Assembly (NCBI GenBank): GCA_017475035.1
Contig: JAFVGK010000188.1
Location: 1-32,521 of the forward strand
Source of the DNA: Blautia sp.
GTDB lineage: Bacteria; Bacillota; Clostridia; Lachnospirales; Lachnospiraceae
Direction: 5' to 3'
Length of the DNA: 32,521 bases
This document shows, one piece after another, positions 31,136-32,521 of the stretch (positions within the stretch are counted from its first letter, which is position 1; the number at the start of each line of letters is the position of its first letter). The notes under the pieces were generated by a model. That model saw only the letters and a list, made by a program, of their open reading frames with translations. It searched no databases and was not told the origin of the DNA. The position numbers were made by a program, and so were the translations under genes.

Positions 31136-31810
31136 ATGGATTACTCTGTACTTGAAAAAAGCACGCTGTTCTCAGGTGTCCCTGCAAAAGAACTGCGCGA
31201 TGATCTGGAAGCTGTCCCACATCACATTCAGTGCTATGATAAGGGCGAGACCGTGTTTCACTTAATGGGTGATGCGAACAGGATCGGTGTGATTCTGGAG
31301 GGGCGCGTGCAGGCACAAAAACCATTCCCCAACGGAAGCCAAGTCAACGTCTCTGTCCGTAATCCCGGTGAGATGATCGGACCTGCTGCTGTGTTTTCCA
31401 AGAGCCAAAAATATCCTTGTGATGTTGTATCCCTTGAACCCTCAACGATTATAGTGTTTCGCAGAGAAGATATCCTTCTGCTCTTGCAAAAGGATTTGCG
31501 TATCATGAAAAACTTTATGACAGAGCTCGCCACCGCAACCTACATGCTTCAGCAACGATTGGAACTGCTCTCTTATAGCGGGATTGCGCAGAAAGCTGCT
31601 TTTTATCTCTTGATTCAAGCGAGACAGTCCGGCAAAAATGTAATCAGAATACCTGATTCTGTATCCAACTGGGCAATGGTTATGAATGTGTCACGTTCTT
31701 CTCTGCACAGAGAACTGAAAAAGTTGGAATCGGATGGAATCATAACATATGATCCGCCAACTATCGAAATCCACGATACTGAAACATTGCAGAATGTTCT
31801 CAGCAAATAG
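31136..31810 (+). CDS. Crp/Fnr family transcriptional regulator
   Basis: 224-aa regulator. Residues 10-120 form the cyclic-nucleotide-binding-like barrel (YDKGETVFHLMGDANRIGVI, NPGEMIGPAAVFS), followed by the dimer helix (LRIMKNFMTELATATYMLQQ) and a C-terminal HTH (VSNWAMVMNVSRSSLHRELK). There is no Fnr-type N-terminal cysteine cluster. The ATG at 31136 has AGGAG 7 bases before it. It faces away from the ferredoxin gene and a palindrome placed for both promoters suggests it activates both. A terminator follows the stop. Confidence 0.93.
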   Translation: MDYSVLEKSTLFSGVPAKELRDDLEAVPHHIQCYDKGETVFHLMGDANRIGVILEGRVQAQKPFPNGSQVNVSVRNPGEMIGPAAVFSKSQKYPCDVVSLEPSTIIVFRREDILLLLQKDLRIMKNFMTELATATYMLQQRLELLSYSGIAQKAAFYLLIQARQSGKNVIRIPDSVSNWAMVMNVSRSSLHRELKKLESDGIITYDPPTIEIHDTETLQNVLSK

Positions 31811-31811
31811 G

Positions 31812-31860
31812 GAAACTCCCAGCTATCGGCTTCATCACCGACAACCGGGAGTTTCTTATT
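31812..31860 (+). terminator. terminator after the Crp/Fnr gene
   Basis: GAAACTCCC (31812-31820) pairs with GGGAGTTTC (31847-31855), with an inner TCGG/CCGA stem, then TTATT. It overlaps the stop of the converging 58-aa gene and probably works from both sides. Confidence 0.7.
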
Positions 31861-32032
31861 CCACAATTCCTTCATTCCCGAACTTGGCCAGCATCTCCAG
31901 CATATGGATGCCGATCTTCTCCAGACCGGCACAGATGAGGCGGAGCCCATCCGGTGTCAGTATCCGGCCATGCAGCTTATCGGTCTGGTACTGCTGGTAC
32001 CTTTCATATTCTTTATTTGATATCTGCTTCAT
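31856..32032 (-). CDS. 58-aa small conserved protein of unknown function
   Basis: MKQISNKEYERYQQYQTDKL opens a charged helix; LTPDGLRLICAGLEKIGIHM and LEMLAKFGNEG follow, a second amphipathic helix. No known domain recognised. GGAGG lies 5 bases before the ATG. A degenerate second copy exists at 27746-27921, so the family is repeated in this region. It follows the HEAT-like gene by 12 bases and converges on crp. Confidence 0.75.
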   Translation of the reverse strand: MKQISNKEYERYQQYQTDKLHGRILTPDGLRLICAGLEKIGIHMLEMLAKFGNEGIVE

Positions 32033-32044
32033 GATTCCCTCCGA

Positions 32045-32497
32045 TCATCGAGCTAAACTGGAATTCATCAGTATCTTTTCCGTTTCTTCCATGTCCCTTT
32101 CAATCAGCGGACGCATACTGTCTTTGTATTTGGACAAATCAGCGCTACGCAGAGCAGACAGAATTTGCGGGATATACTGCGGCCTTGCCAGTCCCACTTG
32201 AGCAAGTGCCTTCACGCATTGTCGGGCGGTGATGGGCTTTTCATCGGTGATGTGTTTCAGATAATCCGGAAGGATGAGATCGAACCGGTTTTCTTCATCC
32301 CACTGTGCGTTTGCCGCAAGGATATACAAAGCTCGATTTCTTACCAATGACTTTGGATGGTCGAGCAACGAAGCAACATCCTCAAAGTATTCATACCATT
32401 CATCTGTATCATGGCTTTCTGCAACAATTCTATCAGTAAAGGCACAGGCATATTTATCATCTTTTGATGTAAGCTTCTGTACGATGTTTTCTTTCAT
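32045..32497 (-). CDS. HEAT-like helical repeat protein
   Basis: 150-aa, all-helical soluble protein. Repeated helix pairs such as DVASLLDHPKSLVRNRALYI (about 41-60) and PITARQCVKALAQVG (about 88-102) resemble HEAT/ARM repeats, which usually bind other proteins. AGGAG lies 7 bases before the ATG. It is probably co-transcribed with the 58-aa gene. No precise function is known. Confidence 0.7.
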   Translation of the reverse strand: MKENIVQKLTSKDDKYACAFTDRIVAESHDTDEWYEYFEDVASLLDHPKSLVRNRALYILAANAQWDEENRFDLILPDYLKHITDEKPITARQCVKALAQVGLARPQYIPQILSALRSADLSKYKDSMRPLIERDMEETEKILMNSSLAR

Positions 32498-32521
32498 CCC
32501 AATGCTCCTCCCAAATCCCGA

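Overview
The window reads as DNA of a low-to-mid GC Bacillota (Firmicutes) anaerobe, most plausibly a gut Clostridia or Erysipelotrichia. This rests on strong AGGAGG ribosome sites, consensus TTGACA/TATAAT promoters, standard-code stops (TGA used as stop), and gene families such as Maff2, PrgI, DUF4315, DUF5688 and the CD1107/CD1108 proteins known from Tn1549/CTn-type mobile elements. No rRNA, tRNA or CRISPR array was seen.

Positions 1-19660 are the replication/partition and type IV secretion block of an integrative conjugative element or conjugative plasmid, almost all on the minus strand. Reading in the direction of transcription: RepA (with 23-bp iterons inside its gene), ParA, ParB, a 145-aa protein, a 49-aa protein not found by ordinary ORF length cut-offs, PcfB, the VirD4 coupling protein, Maff2, VirB6, PrgI, VirB4, the NlpC/P60 transfer hydrolase (CD1108), DUF4315, the SH3/CD1107 surface protein, a 129-aa conserved protein, then DUF5688, a 68-aa protein, a RadC-ArdC fusion and topoisomerase III (cut by the window edge). 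Many genes overlap by 1-80 bases, indicating translational coupling. Rho-independent terminator hairpins sit just upstream of the ribosome sites of RepA, the 145-aa gene, Maff2 and DUF5688, which suggests attenuation or antitermination control of the long transcript.

Positions 3440-6260 are a cargo island inside the transfer block: two secreted or membrane-anchored alpha/beta hydrolases and a 46-aa membrane peptide, read divergently from a TetR regulator. Two overlapping promoters and an inverted repeat lie between them.

Positions 19661-22710 hold two tandem SirTM-like sirtuins with the catalytic His-Gly replaced by Gln-Gly. Next to them are a scar made of fragments of a macrodomain ADP-ribosyl hydrolase, a PNPOx-like flavoprotein and an ECF-type transporter S component, then a flavodoxin-like fragment and an Rrf2 regulator with a clear operator.

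Positions 22711-32521 are a patchwork of short accessory modules and gene wreckage: M50-like protease, Rpn-nuclease ends, a nitroreductase pseudogene, a truncated duplicate of a TIGR04076 gene, a chromate-transporter pair with a DUF134/NifX-like metal regulator, a MATE exporter behind an attenuator leader, an FprA-HsdM chimera, a ferredoxin-type protein divergent from a Crp/Fnr regulator, and two small genes. Three direct copies of a roughly 90-135 bp structured repeat (near 22776, 27271 and 29931) punctuate this region and one of them cuts an hsdM fragment, so the repeat marks insertion or recombination points.
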